64,000 bases of DNA from Syncephalis fuscata (Eukaryota > Zoopagomycota > Zoopagomycetes > Zoopagales > Piptocephalidaceae): the NCBI GenBank assembly GCA_025786725.1, contig JAHLTZ010000033.1:62001-126000 (forward strand). Direction: 5' to 3'. The position numbers and the translations under genes were made by a program. Of the stretch, positions 49,256 to 60,470 are shown piece by piece. Under the pieces are notes generated by a model that worked only from the letters and a program-made list of their open reading frames with translations, made no database searches and was not told where the DNA came from. How positions within the stretch are numbered: position 1 is the first letter of the stretch; each line of letters opens with the position of its first letter.

Positions 49256-51214
49256 ATGCAATACGCTAAACTTACTGCTATTTTGGTGTTGATGGCTGCT
49301 GCCAGCGCTGTTGCTGTGCCAAACTACAACGTTGAGAAGCCAGCTCCATCTGGTGGCGACTACGGTTACGGCCCAGTTGCTCCACCTACCCCAGCTGGTG
49401 ATAACACCCCTCCAACTGTCCCATCTGGTGGTGACTACGGTTACGGCCCAGTTGCTCCACCTACCCCAGCTGGTGGTAACACTCCAGTTACAGGTGGCGA
49501 CTACGGTGCTCCAGCTACTCCAGCTACTCCATCCACTCCAGCTGGTGGCAACACTCCAACCACTCCAGCTGGTGGCAACACCCCAGTTACAGGTGGCGAC
49601 TATGGTGTTCCAGCTACTCCATCTACTCCAGCTGGTGGCAACACTCCATCTACTCCAGCTGGTGGTAACACTCCAGCTGCAGGTGGCGACTACGGTACTC
49701 CAGCTACTCCATCCACTCCAGCTGGTGGCAACATCCCAGCTGGTGACTCCAAGCCACCATGCAACTCCACCACTAGTGTCCCACCAACCACCCCAGAAGG
49801 CGGTAACACTCCATCCACCCCAGCTGGTAACACCACCTACGGTGGTGAGACTCCATCTACTCCAGTCCCAGCTGGTAACACCACCACCGGTGGTGAGACT
49901 CCATCTACCGTCCCTGTCCCATGCAACACCACCACTCCAGGCGGTGAGATCGACTACGGCAAGGACAAGCCAAAGACTCCTGTTCCAAGTGGCGGTAATG
50001 AACCATACACTCCACCAACTCCAGTCACCGTGACCTCTATCGTCTCTGTCCCAGCTCCAGCTGTCACTCAGACCTGCAAGGATGTCACCATCACTGTTCC
50101 TGGCCCAACCACCACCGTGACTGTTGCTGGTCCAACCATCACTGTCCGTGTTCCTCAGCCATATGAAGTTAAGAAGCCATACCCAGTGCCAACTCGATAT
50201 GTCGTCACGGTCCCAGTCAACGTCCCACAGAACGTTACTGTCCAGGTCCCAGTCCCAACTCAGGTTATCAAGGAAGTCCAGGTCCCAGTCACCGTAGCTG
50301 TCCCCACCACTGTTGTCAAGACCGTCGAAGTTAAGGTGCCATACGCAGTACCACAGCCAACTACGGTCTATGTCACATCAGCTGTGCCACAGCCTAAGCC
50401 ATACCCAGTTGAGGTTAAGGTCAAGGTCCCAGTCACCGTCCCATACCCAGTTACCGTTTCATACCCAGTAACTCAATATTCTGAGATTAAGGTGCCATAC
50501 CCAGTGACTGTCTACCAGCCAGCTCCAGCTCCAGTTCCAGAAGGTGGTAACACTCCAGCTGGTAACGGCACTACCCCAGGCGGTCAAATCGACTTGGTGC
50601 TGATAAGCCACCATGCAACACCACTGTTGTCCCACCAACCACTCCAGAAGGCGGCAACACTCCATCCACCCCTGTGACTCCAGTCCCAGCCGGTGGTAAC
50701 ACTCCATCTGGTGACAACACCTACGGTGGCGAAATTCCTTCCGGTGAGACCAAGAAGCCATGCAACACCACCACCGATGTCCCAACCACCCCAGCTGGTG
50801 GTAACACTACAGTGACTCCAGTCCCAGCCGGTGGTAACACTCCATCTGGTGACAACACCTATGGTGGCGAAATTCCTTCCGGTGAGACCAAGAAGCCTTG
50901 CAACACCACCACCGGTGTCCCAACCACTCCAGAAGGCGGCAACACTCCAGTGACTCCAGTCCCAGCTGGTGGTAATACTCCATCCACCCCAGCTACTCCA
51001 GTGACTCCATCCACCCCAGTACTCCAGTAACCCATCCACCCCAGCTACTCCAGTGACTCCATCCACCCCAGCCGGTGGTAACACTCCTTCCGGTGAGACC
51101 AAGAAGCCATGCAACACCACAACCTACGGTGGTGCTGATGAGACTCCAAAGGGTCCAGCCCCAGTCCCAGCTGGCGAGAACAACGACAGCTACAAAACCA
51201 CTTCCAGCTACTAA
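49256..51214 (+). CDS. Secreted Pro/Gly/Thr-rich repeat protein, likely cell wall (two frame breaks)
   Basis: About 650 residues. The start MQYAKLTAILVLMAAASAVA is a signal peptide. Three parts follow. The first is degenerate repeats of PSGGDYGYGPVAPPTPAG and TPSTPAGGNTP. The second is a central block of about 170 residues of V-P dipeptide repeats (VPVTVAVPTTVVKTVEVKVP, VPVTVPYPVTVSYPVTQYSE) with a single Cys near its start. The third is a second Gly/Pro/Thr repeat region with KKPCNTTT motifs. The end is NDSYKTTSSY with no GPI-type hydrophobic tail. Codon use is strikingly restricted (CCA, ACT, GGT), typical of strong expression. Frames break near 50593 and 51018, within repetitive DNA. Structural wall or extracellular matrix function is inference. 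Confidence 0.75.
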
Positions 51215-51829
51215 GTAACTAGATGTGCGCAAACTGATTTCTCCCATACTTAAAGAATAGATCAGTTGTAATCATTTATTGTTTGCGCGAATGTTGCATA
51301 CGTTTTGTCTCTTGCCTTTGGCGTTGTTTAATTGTGTGAACATACTATGATGCCGTGCTCACGCTTCGCTTTCTCATAAATCCTTGATTAGCATCGTTAA
51401 AATGAATATTTTAGTAAGCAATTGTGTTATTTGTGTGCAATTTTATTTATTGTATTATTATTAATCTACATTGTCATGGACTTGTGATTGTTAAATTAGC
51501 CACATTTATTAATCTTTAAAAACCAATTAATGTTTATTTTGGTGCAAATGGTCAATTAGTATTATTAGTCTTTAATCGTTATTGTACACTATTTTGCTAA
51601 ATATTACATTTATGCATTAATAAATGGTTATCTTTTGTTTTTATTCGTGACTTAGCCAGTTGACACATGAGCTATTGCTTTATTTTTTAAAGTGTGCTAA
51701 TATTGCTTATTGCTTTCCATAGCACAGATGGACCAACGTTTAATAACAATAATGATAATCTTTTATTCATCTATTTAATTTATTAAATAAATTAAATTTT
51801 ACGTTAATTTTCTTGTTTTGAGTCTCTAA
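51215..51829. other. AT-rich intergenic DNA
   Basis: 3' flank of the wall protein leading into the element with the Fanzor-like fragment. No gene seen. Confidence 0.35.
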
Positions 51830-52440
51830 AGCAGATTTGTTTCAACTGAGGTTATGCTGTTGTTATACGCAACATAGTTATATTACTTTCTATTAAAATA
51901 TTGTTAATATATTGATTTAAATAAATAATGTAACATACCATTTGATTCCATTGAAACATTTGAGGTTGATCATTGTTGTTGTTGGTCATGTGTAGAAAGA
52001 TTGATGGAATATTAATAAAAGCCATATAATTGCAATTCCATCTCATTCCACATTTGTTGTTATTGCATCTATGTACAGCATGGATTATTGCATCTGAATA
52101 ATCTTTTCTATTTTCTAATATTCTACTATTGCATGTTGGGCATATTTGTGATGTAAGATCAATATCAATAGTATTAGTATAAAAGCTGTTTATTAAACAG
52201 CCACTTTTTCTATAATCAATCTGACTAAATAAATGATAATATATATTAAAGCAATAATAGAGATAACTAATTACATTACATTATTGTACCGATAACTAAA
52301 CATTAATTAATTAATGTTAGATGCAATATTATACATGGTGTAGTGATGAATGGATGTTTAATTGCGTTTAAAAGTATTAAGAAAAAGATGGTGAAATGGA
52401 TAAATAAAAGATATAAGAGTCAAAGTACAATTTAACCAAA
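51830..52440 (-). mobile_element. Decayed Fanzor/TnpB-type element fragment, copy 1
   Basis: A frame open from 52280 to 51852 (-) encodes about 142 residues ending at TAA. It holds a zinc-ribbon-like pattern: CPTCNSRILENRKDYSD, then HRCNNNKCGMRWNCNYMAFI and NI. This resembles the C-terminal zinc finger and final RuvC motif of eukaryotic Fanzor and IS607-type TnpB nucleases (C-x2-C, C-x4-C, W-N-R-D-x-x-A-x-x-N-I). The Arg-Asp of that motif reads Cys-Asn here, so the last catalytic Asp is lost. The N-terminal nuclease is absent. Flanks match 60965-61670, including a distal AAAAAGATGGTGAAATGGAT-like block, so this is a repeated element. Inference from motifs, not proven. Confidence 0.5.
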
Positions 52441-53024
52441 CAATAAACGTTTCAATCTATAAATCCATATATTACAGCTGCTAAAATAACTTGTTTAACT
52501 GCAAAGTGTGTCTCTTTTATTCGGGTAGTTTAGATATAGCAACACATGCCACCTAAATGCCCATACTGCACGCGATGTTTATCAGCTAGATAGACATAGA
52601 CATCACATGCCATGTCATATGCCATGCTTCTGAAGGATATCTTAAGTATGACTATGGGTGGAAAATCAAGTTTTTGCATGTGTGCTGTACGCGTGTTTCA
52701 AAAGTACAATGGCTTTCAGCCAAGGCACATTGTTAATTATGCACATGCTGGTTACACGTCCTTAACCAACAGACATATCGTCACAGGTTATCCTTCAAAC
52801 TGTACAACCGTATGTGCATGTTAATCACAACCTGCATTTATAACAGAATATGCCTAACGCCATGCCACTGCTATAAAACGTCAATGACATTAACATCTTT
52901 TGCTGCTCATTATCATTTCAACTTTGAACACCGCTGATTGCTGGGCGATCTATACTTTCTCTCTACTCGATACCACACTGTCTGTACTACTTTGTTTATT
53001 TGCTGTATTCAACTCTGTGCCAAT
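52441..53024. other. Intergenic, promoter side of the next gene
   Basis: Contains a short frame (52612-52824, +) with no known motif. The last 100 bases are pyrimidine-rich. Confidence 0.35.
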
Positions 53025-54474
53025 ATGAATGCCTATCGTATAAGTGCTCTGGTAGCCATTCTACTCGCTGCGTCTGCTGTAGCCAGACCAACAATTAATC
53101 TAACACCAAGACATTACAGCGAATCTGAAGCACCACCGACGAGCTATCCCGTTGCATTGCCTGATGATTCAACTACTGGCGGTTCCGCACCACCCAATAC
53201 TCCGGCTCCTACAGCTGACACGGCCGCATTTGGATCATGCGGCGAATCCAAGCATGGAGATATGTCCTGCGAAGGAAGCGATTACAAGCAGTGCGACAAT
53301 GGTAACTGGATAATTCGCAAATGTTCGCTGGGTACCACTTGTCAGAAAATTAATGAGGGGGCTTACTGCATTAATGCACCAAACAATTCCACCATATCAC
53401 CTATGCCAAATACATCGAATGATACAAGCGCTGGCAATCAGTCTATACCAGAAACACATACTCCTTTGGAAAAGGGTATTGATTGCGAAGATCAGGTGCC
53501 TGTCCCACCAACCCATGGTGATGAAGCTCCAGCATCATCAACACCAACTACCAATACTACTGTTCCTTTAACTGGCAATGAAGCTCCATCGGCGCCTGCT
53601 ACAAATGAAACCGCTTCGGCTCCTGTATCGCCCATTAGCTATACTGAATCTCCACCACCAACAACAACTACAAATAGCACTATCCCAGTGCCATGCACAT
53701 GTACTGGAACACCAACGCCAGTAGCTCCACCTCCGGCACCGACTCCTTGTGGAGGTGTAGCTCCATCCACCTATACTCCACCACCGGCCCCGACTCCTTG
53801 TGGAGGTGTGGCTCCATCCACCTATACTCCACCCACCCGAGGGCCCCCACCGGACTCCAGCTCCGTGCGGTGGAATGCACGCTCCATCCACAAGTAACAA
53901 CACATCTATTCCTGCCCCAACAGTAAGTAGCCCTGCTTCAGCACCTTATGGTCAAGCTCCCCCTTTGACAGTTAGTGGCAGCGAGGCCCCAGCAACTGCT
54001 ACTCCGGATACTCCTGCGTCAGTGCCTTATGGTCAAGCCCCCCCTCCAACAACTAGTGGCAATGAAGCTCCAGCAAATGCTACTCTGGATACTCCTGCTT
54101 CAGTACCTTATCATCAAGCTCTCCCTCCAACAACCAGTGGCAATGAAGCTCCAGCAATTGTTACTCCAGATACTCCTGCTTCAGTGCCTTTTGGTCAAGC
54201 TCCCCCTTCAACAACTAGCGGCAGTGAAGCCCCAGCAACTGCTACTCCAAGCAGTCCGGCTCCACCTCTTCCTTCAGGTCCAGTAAATTCGGCTCCATAT
54301 GGTGCGGCTCCTGCTCCAATAAACCCAGACTCTAGTTCCACGCCTGCTCCTGCGCCTGCTCCACCTGCGCCCACTTCTACACCAGAAGACGATAAAAACA
54401 ACATTACGTATCCTGGAGTTTCCGCAATAGAGGATGATTTTGACCCAACTTCAACCTCTGACACGCCATCATAG
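53025..54474 (+). CDS. Secreted protein with small Cys-rich (CBM19-like) domain and Pro/Ala repeats (one frame break)
   Basis: About 480 residues. The start MNAYRISALVAILLAASAVA is a signal peptide; an upstream in-frame ATG at 52938 would bury it. Residues around 65-110 form a compact six-Cys domain: FGSCGESKHGDMSCEGSDYK, QCDNGNWIIRKCSLGTTCQK and GAYC. The pattern C..G..C..Y..C..G.W....C..GT.C resembles chitin-binding CBM19-type modules. Long Pro/Thr/Ala tails follow, with APTPCGGVAPSTYTPP units and four 27-residue repeats of the type TPDTPASVPYGQAPPPTTSG. The frame breaks near 53845 within a GGGCCCCC run, one base short of continuing with TPAPCGGMHAPSTSNN. There is no GPI-like tail. Chitin or wall binding is inference. 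Confidence 0.7.
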
Positions 54475-54639
54475 TATTTGCGTTATAATACATAGCAAAT
54501 GAAATCCAACATTGTTACATTATTAAAAAATTATTATTTTTATTAATAAACATGCTTTATGATAATAATACTTGGTGCCATTCGGCATCTATTTTAATAC
54601 ATATTCTATGATAATGAATAGATTTAAATAAATTAACTT
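54475..54639. other. 3' flank
   Basis: AT-rich DNA with AATAAA-like motifs, ending at the repeat junction. Confidence 0.3.
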
Positions 54640-55503
54640 TTATTATTTCCCACTCCATTTATTAATTAAACTCATCTGTTTATAAATATTGACTGACAGG
54701 TTTTACAGTTACAATCTACGTCAGTACATTTCCTTTCTTTTTCTTCACACTTGATAACATATATCCATTACATACACTTGTACACTTCATATATGTTACA
54801 TATATAGTATTAGTAGTTGACTGATCACTAGTCAAGTACAAACACTATTTACACTATGCACTTGCATTGCTCTTTTGTAATCTGACCTTTTTACAAAGCA
54901 TCTTTTCACTTCAATCATTGATATTGGCATCTTTATTGACATGTTAAGTGCATTTCTGGCTTTGTTTATGCTATGTTGAATATGCGCCGTGCAAATCTCG
55001 TTGCATGCTTTGTTTTGCTATGGGTCGCCATTACAGGTCATCTGACAACAGCTTTGCAATCTCAACAAGGGCAGTGTGGTTTGCTACTGTCGAGACGGTA
55101 CAGACTGCTGTTAGCACGATTTATAGTGGCAATCTATAGCAAAACTAAAGCATACAATGACTTTGGCAACATGGTTGCTGTATTAACTGTATGTCCTGTT
55201 CCCTCTCCACCGATTGTCTTATTCTTTGCTCTGTCCAACTCTTGAACAATCTCACTCATCAGTACTTCTTTCTAAGCATTGTTGTTTTTAAGGCGCTATA
55301 TTAGTCTTTTTGTTCTTACACTGCTTTTCCTGATCCAATATTGTGACTGGTGCCAGTGTTTATGATGGATTGTTGCAGGTTATTCTTTTGCAACATATCC
55401 TACTAGTTTATATTGGAAACGCATCACTTTTTATTTATCAAACAAACATTGCTATGTTTTTATTCAATAAAACATGCCCAACAAGCATAAACAAAATCAT
55501 ACA
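54640..55503 (+). repeat. 0.86 kb repeat, copy 2
   Basis: Inverted counterpart of 35058-35920, near-identical. It carries the same membrane-type frames, but here one base is gained before VKCISGF-equivalent sequence, so the first frame is cut (around 54940); the second part is open at 54973-55245. The MTGASVYDGLLQVILLQHIL frame is at 55343. Confidence 0.9.
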
Positions 55504-56172
55504 ATTTACCGTGTATTTATGGCGTACATTCCAAAAAGACTGTTTTACACTTATCGTCAAATGAAATGCCATGTTTTTATTCAGTTGCTTAGTAATCTAC
55601 CTCATTCTATCTGTTCATCGCTAAGCTATTACTCTTACAATTGTTTGGCCGTGTAGATTCAAAAGTAAACATTACATTATCTGCTATAATCATACTATTA
55701 TACTTTGATTCAAACAATAGAAGCTTTTAAAATAAATTAAACTTAACACATAATAAAATAAAACTAATAAACAGCATCATAACCATTATACTTATGCTCT
55801 ATATCCTATCCACTATGGTAATGCCATTCTATCCTAGTCAAACATAGTGATTTTAATGACAAAGCTAAACAACTGTGATTTCAAAAGTTAAAAACAATGA
55901 TCATTTTCAATAAAATATCTTATCGTAATGCTACCATTTTGATGTTATGTTTGTATTGCTATGACGATGTGACTATTGGATAAACCGTGTTATTAAACTA
56001 ATTGTTAACATCGTATGTGAATGGACAATAATATATATATCAAATATCGATAGCAATTAATAACAATAAAAACAGCAACTACGATCATATGATCAATAAA
56101 TACTTGCTAGTTGTAAATGTGTGAGCAATCGTATTAAATAATACACTGTGTTAATGGTGCAGTACAGAACAT
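55504..56172. other. AT-rich spacer between repeats
   Basis: No gene seen. It lies between the 0.86 kb and 3.3 kb repeats. Confidence 0.3.
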
Positions 56173-56581
56173 CCAAGTATATATCACTGACATTATTATT
56201 TATTTGTGACATTTATTTATAAATGATAATCCATTGCTATTCTGCATTATTTTGTTCATTAAAAGCAATAAACTAAATACAATGCTGTTGAGTTTATGAC
56301 ATTTTAAACTTGTCTAAACTAATCACTTATAATGCGCTAAAGTCATTAGACAAACAAATAATCAATTTGCGCTAATAGTGCCAACATCAACAGCAATTTT
56401 TTTCAAAATAGATTATGCTATTTGATTGTATCGACATTAACAATGACAACCTTTTAAATATAAACTGCTTAGTCTGATCTAACATTCACGAGTAAATTAG
56501 TAAACTAAAGACGATGGACTGTAATAAAATAACTTTTATTAATTAAAACTCTTGATGCTGGTCTAGTTCTAATGTTATCCA

Positions 56582-57097
56582 TTATTCTATTTCAATTGTA
56601 GGTCGTGCTTGTTTAGCATTTTGGGAGGTCTTTGGCAGTTTAACATTGCGACCAAAGTTTTGTGTCCAGTAAGCTCGACCGCTGCTGTCTAAAGCCATGC
56701 CACTGCCGAAATGCGTAGCATCGCTTAGTAGATTATTGGTAGAATTAGATGAGTTGACCCAGTCGTCCATGACCTGCTCCATTGATGTCTGCCCGCCTGC
56801 AATATTTTCGCTTACACTATCCCATTCACCGCCACCGGCGGAACAGCGCTGCATTAAACCAGGCTCACCGGGAAATGAATGACCAATTTGCTTATTGTGG
56901 GCTTGAATTTTACTATGACCTTGTGCAGCTTTGTTTAGGCCGACATAAAGTGCCAATGGTGAAAGATTATATTTGGCGCGAACTTTGTTGACTAGGCAAA
57001 GCATCTTTGTTGGATCAAAGCTAACCGGACCGGCGCTTACTTCGATCGCGCTAGCGACGAACGCAGTAATCATAACAAGAGTAGTGAGCAATTGCAT
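56582..57097 (-). CDS. Secreted CAP/PR-1 (SCP) family protein, intact
   Basis: 171 residues from MQLLTTLVMITAFVASAIEV, a clear signal peptide; an ATG eight codons upstream (57121) would weaken it. The CAP domain shows MLCLVNKVRAKYNLSPLALY, AAQGHSKIQAHNKQIGHSFP, the ENIAGG box, MEQVMDDWVNSSNSTNNLLS, THFGSGMALDSSGRAYWTQN and FGRNVKL. These correspond to the four CAP signature helices and strands, including the His in GHS and in THFGSG. CAP proteins in fungi are secreted sterol or lipid binders linked to host or environment contact; the ligand here is unknown. A damaged duplicate lies at 10084-10598. Confidence 0.92.
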   Translation of the reverse strand: MQLLTTLVMITAFVASAIEVSAGPVSFDPTKMLCLVNKVRAKYNLSPLALYVGLNKAAQGHSKIQAHNKQIGHSFPGEPGLMQRCSAGGGEWDSVSENIAGGQTSMEQVMDDWVNSSNSTNNLLSDATHFGSGMALDSSGRAYWTQNFGRNVKLPKTSQNAKQARPTIEIE

Positions 57098-57397
57098 AAT
57101 GAGAATGTTCGTGGGGTGCAAGTTGTGTGTAACAATTCGTGCGTTTAGTTGATTGATCGACTAACTGCAATCAATGAAGTAAAGGTACTGGAGTAATTTG
57201 TTGCAGAAGCTGTTCCTTTGAAATGCTGGATCAACCATCGACCATACAGATCGCCGAATATTTATATTCAGTATCATATTGACAGATGCTAAGATGTGTT
57301 TCATAAGCATAACCATGGCCAAGGGTGTTTTTTAGGTCTTGAATGATGGAATAAACAACATCCCCAAGCACACCATGCTAAAACATACCTGTCCTTA

Positions 57398-58466
57398 ATG
57401 GCTCTTACTTTGATGTTTCATGTAGTCAACCAACTATCCCATTGTTATCAAAATCGCACCTTCTATACATCATGTCGCTACAATTTGTCAACTATACTTG
57501 TATGCTATAAATTGTTTTTATTCTTAGAAATAGTGATTTTGTTAACAAATATACCAGCACACCGATTAATGTGCTATATTGCAGAACTGATTTTACTGAT
57601 TATAGCACACTGCATGTTCCATATTCTTGCATGATACAAGTTTGTGCTTGCTTTATTGCATCAAAGTTTTGACCCAACCTTTGCGGTACTGGTTTGAATT
57701 TCATGCATTGCTGTATTACCAATTATAATCTGTGATTTCATTGCACCAGTGATAAGGCCAAGACCCGTGCAAACATTCCGATTGTTTGGTACAATATTGC
57801 TATAACTTGATGATATTGTTTAATGACAGTCGTACTTATTATGTATATATCGGTTCAAGGCGTTGTAGTAGACCAGCAGGCAAATGATTGGATAATAAAC
57901 CAATGCTGCTATAAATACGAACGCTTCACATGCAATGCAAACACAATGCTGCTATCAACTACAGCGAATCCAATTGTTATAACATGCCAAACTTGAACAT
58001 CAAATTGACAAAACGTGCTAATGTTTCAATTTTTGTCTACAATTTGCCTGCTGATAAAACCATATTGCATAATTTATCGTATTGTAGGCATAAACCACGG
58101 CTATACAAGTAGTAGAGATAAATGATTTATTGATACTTGTGCTGGAGAACTAACGAAAAAACCTTACTTGCATTACCGAGAATAATAAAAAAAAATAGTC
58201 TTAAACATATCATCGATAGTGCCGCCAAAAACTTCAATCGATACGCTTCTGTCATAAAGTATCTATATTTAATAGCTGCACTGTCAATATTCTATTTACA
58301 CATTGTGCTCATCGTTAATATCAAACAGCTTTTGACAGTTGGCAATCAAATCGGCAATACTCAACTGCAAACAGAAATGCCAGCAGCACATTCAACTGTA
58401 GATCCTCATTCAAATAATAGCTACACTGGTAATGTTAATGTTTTGGCACAATGTGTAATAGCATGA
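57398..58466 (+). pseudogene. Membrane-type open frames in repeat copy B
   Basis: Segments in order: TLMFHVVNQLSHCYQNRTFY, LVCYKLFLFLEIVILLTNIP, LMCYIAELILLIIAHCMFHI, YKFVLALLHQSFDPTFAVLV, and ISCIAVLPIIICDFIAPVIR after an in-frame TGA. If a 41-base GT-AG intron is removed (about 57789-57829), the frame runs VVLIMYISVQGVVVDQQAND and CCYKYERFTCNANTMLLSTT. The last frame (58200-58466) is NFNRYASVIKYLYLIAALSI followed by a hydrophilic tail with NIKQLLTVGNQIGNTQLQTE. This looks like remains of a multi-pass membrane protein with about seven hydrophobic segments. The family is not recognised; stops shared with copy A argue for a pseudogene older than the duplication. Confidence 0.4.
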
Positions 58467-58642
58467 GCATTGTAAAATGACAGTATCGGTTATTGTTACT
58501 ACAGATGGACATTATAAAATTTAGTATTTAATATTTCTAATAACTATGCATCCTAACTTGTAATATTTGTTATTTCTAATGGCTATGGCAAACTCGAAAT
58601 GTGCCATTTGTGTTTTTAATACCTATTACCATCATAAAATGT

Positions 58643-59480
58643 GAATTAAAAACAATAGCAATTGTTTAATTAATAAAATGCTAAAGCTACGTATAACTTT
58701 ACGTACAATAAAGCAAATTGCTTGATATTTTGCACAAGTATGCGTATAACATGTAAGTAGCTACTGGCAAAGTATACCGTTATTGTATTGTGTGATGGGG
58801 TAGTAGCTGCGATAATACACTAATAAATGTGCAAAAATGGCAGTTTTTAGTCATTTATGACTTGTATAAACAAAATACAGCAAAATGATTGCCAGATTCG
58901 AGTTCCCCGTGCTTGGCTGTATCGTTTGGTATGACTTATAGAGCAATTATTTTTTGCAAAAAATGTTAGCCAAAAATACGATTTACGCGTAAATAGTTAA
59001 CAAAAATTTAAGCTATATGTATATCAATAGCATAGATTACCACTGTATATCGGTATTTGTTTATATTAACTTGTTGTTATGATTGTTATAGTATTGTAAG
59101 TTTTAAATTTATTTAATTTAATTTAATTTTTGCTATTAATTTCTAAAATCATATAGTTTAATTATCTTTTTCAAATTCAAATATTTACGTAAATCGTATT
59201 TTTGGCTAACATTTTTTGCAAAAAATAATTGCTCTATAAGTCATACCAAACAATACAGCCAAGCACGGGGAACTCGAATCTGGCAATCATTTTGCTGTAT
59301 TTTGTTTATACAAGTCATAAATGACTAAAAACTGCTATTTTTGCACATTTATTAGTGTATTATCGCAGCTACTACCCCATCACACAATACAATAACGGTA
59401 TACTTTGCCATAGCTACTACATGTTATACGCATATCTGTGCAAAATATCAACAATTTGCTTTATTGTACATGAAATTATA
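58643..59480. repeat. Foldback palindrome, copy B
   Basis: Left arm about 58643-59003, right arm about 59180-59480. The right arm keeps ACAGCCAAGCACGGGGAACT and the CGCAGCTACTACCCCATCAC block, but its outer 50-60 bases have diverged compared with copy A. Confidence 0.85.
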
Positions 59481-59490
59481 CTTAGTATCG

Positions 59491-60046
59491 TTACAACACC
59501 AGTAATGTATGATGTAACGTTGATTAAGCAATCAGGGGAAGAAAGGAAACCAAACAATGTAATTTATTCAAATATTATATAATAATTCAATAAAGTAATT
59601 GCTATAAATATTATGTAACTTTAACATTTAATGGCAGCTCAAATCAGTAGAGTTATAACAGAAGCTGCAATTGTATAATTATGACAATAAGCTAAAATAA
59701 GTTGAAAATAATTATATTTATATTTATTGTAATTTGGCCAACAATATTACGTATTTATAATATTGCCGGAGCTCTAATGAAAGCCACATAGCATATAATA
59801 TGTTACAACAGTGAATGTTAGTCACAATAAATGCAACAAAGCTTAATTAAAATTCCGTTGATTCATGTAATTTAGCAAATAATAACAGTATTTTAGCGCT
59901 CTACTAATTAATCTATTACTTTTAACTTAAATACCGCTGTATTTTATCATTTAACTACATTAAAATCGCATTTTACTAATATTGTATACTGCTATAGCAT
60001 TGACGCGTTATTTCCCGTTTAAATCTGTAAAATAACATTATTTATA
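59491..60046. other. AT-rich spacer
   Basis: Contains the third, inverted copy of the dispersed short repeat (59815-59880). No gene. Confidence 0.35.
59815..59880. repeat. Dispersed short repeat, copy 3 (inverted)
   Basis: Contains ACAATAAATGCAACAAAGCT and ATGTAATTTAGCAAAT, the reverse complement of the core at 43645-43765. Confidence 0.7.
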
Positions 60047-60470
60047 TTTATTTATTAATAAATTAAACTTGGCTGTTTATAAATATTGACTGACAGGGAC
60101 CACATCTCACAATCTACGCCATCACATTTTTCTTTTTTTTCTTTACACTTGATAGCATATATCCATTGCATATACTTGTACACTCCATATATGTTACATA
60201 GATAGTATTAGTAGTTAGTCAACTACTAGTCGAGTACAAACACTATTTACACATGCCCTTGCATTGCTCTTTTGTAATCTTACCTTTTTACAAATCACTT
60301 TCACCACTCTGATCATTAGTATTAATACTTTCGTTGACATAGTAATTGCATCTTTGACTTTGTTTTGTCACAGATCAGTGCAGATATATACGCTATTACT
60401 TCTGCATCGATTGCTTTCTTTTGCTCTTCTCCAATATTAAATAAGTTTACTTATAAATACTTTTTTTAAT
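60047..60470 (+). repeat. 0.86 kb repeat, copy 3, diverged
   Basis: Similar to 54660-54960 (TTTATAAATATTGACTGACAGG, then ATTGCTCTTTTGTAATCT) but with many substitutions. The frame LALLFCNLTFLQITFTTLII continues open for about 55 codons to LLSFALLQY and a stop. Conservation of the open frame despite divergence is a small hint that this frame is or was translated. Confidence 0.75.

Larger units (their letters stand above)
56173..59490. repeat. 3.3 kb direct repeat, copy B
   Basis: Second copy of 9680-12980, same orientation, 46.5 kb away. It carries the intact CAP gene, the membrane-type frames and the foldback. Sequence identity is high throughout; the right end diverges earlier (from about 59420) than in copy A. 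Confidence 0.9.

Noticed and set aside
50459-51247. Trp/Gly-rich minus-strand frames opposite the wall protein
   Set aside because: Shadow frames of the CCA/ACT/GGT repeats; no start or domain signal.
35058-55503. The 0.86 kb repeats as LTRs of a 20 kb retrotransposon
   Set aside because: They are inverted relative to each other and the interval holds ordinary genes with no gag or pol.
57398-57740. Alternative genetic code (TGA read as Trp)
   Set aside because: Only the decayed membrane frames would need it; confident genes use TGG for Trp and all three stops normally.
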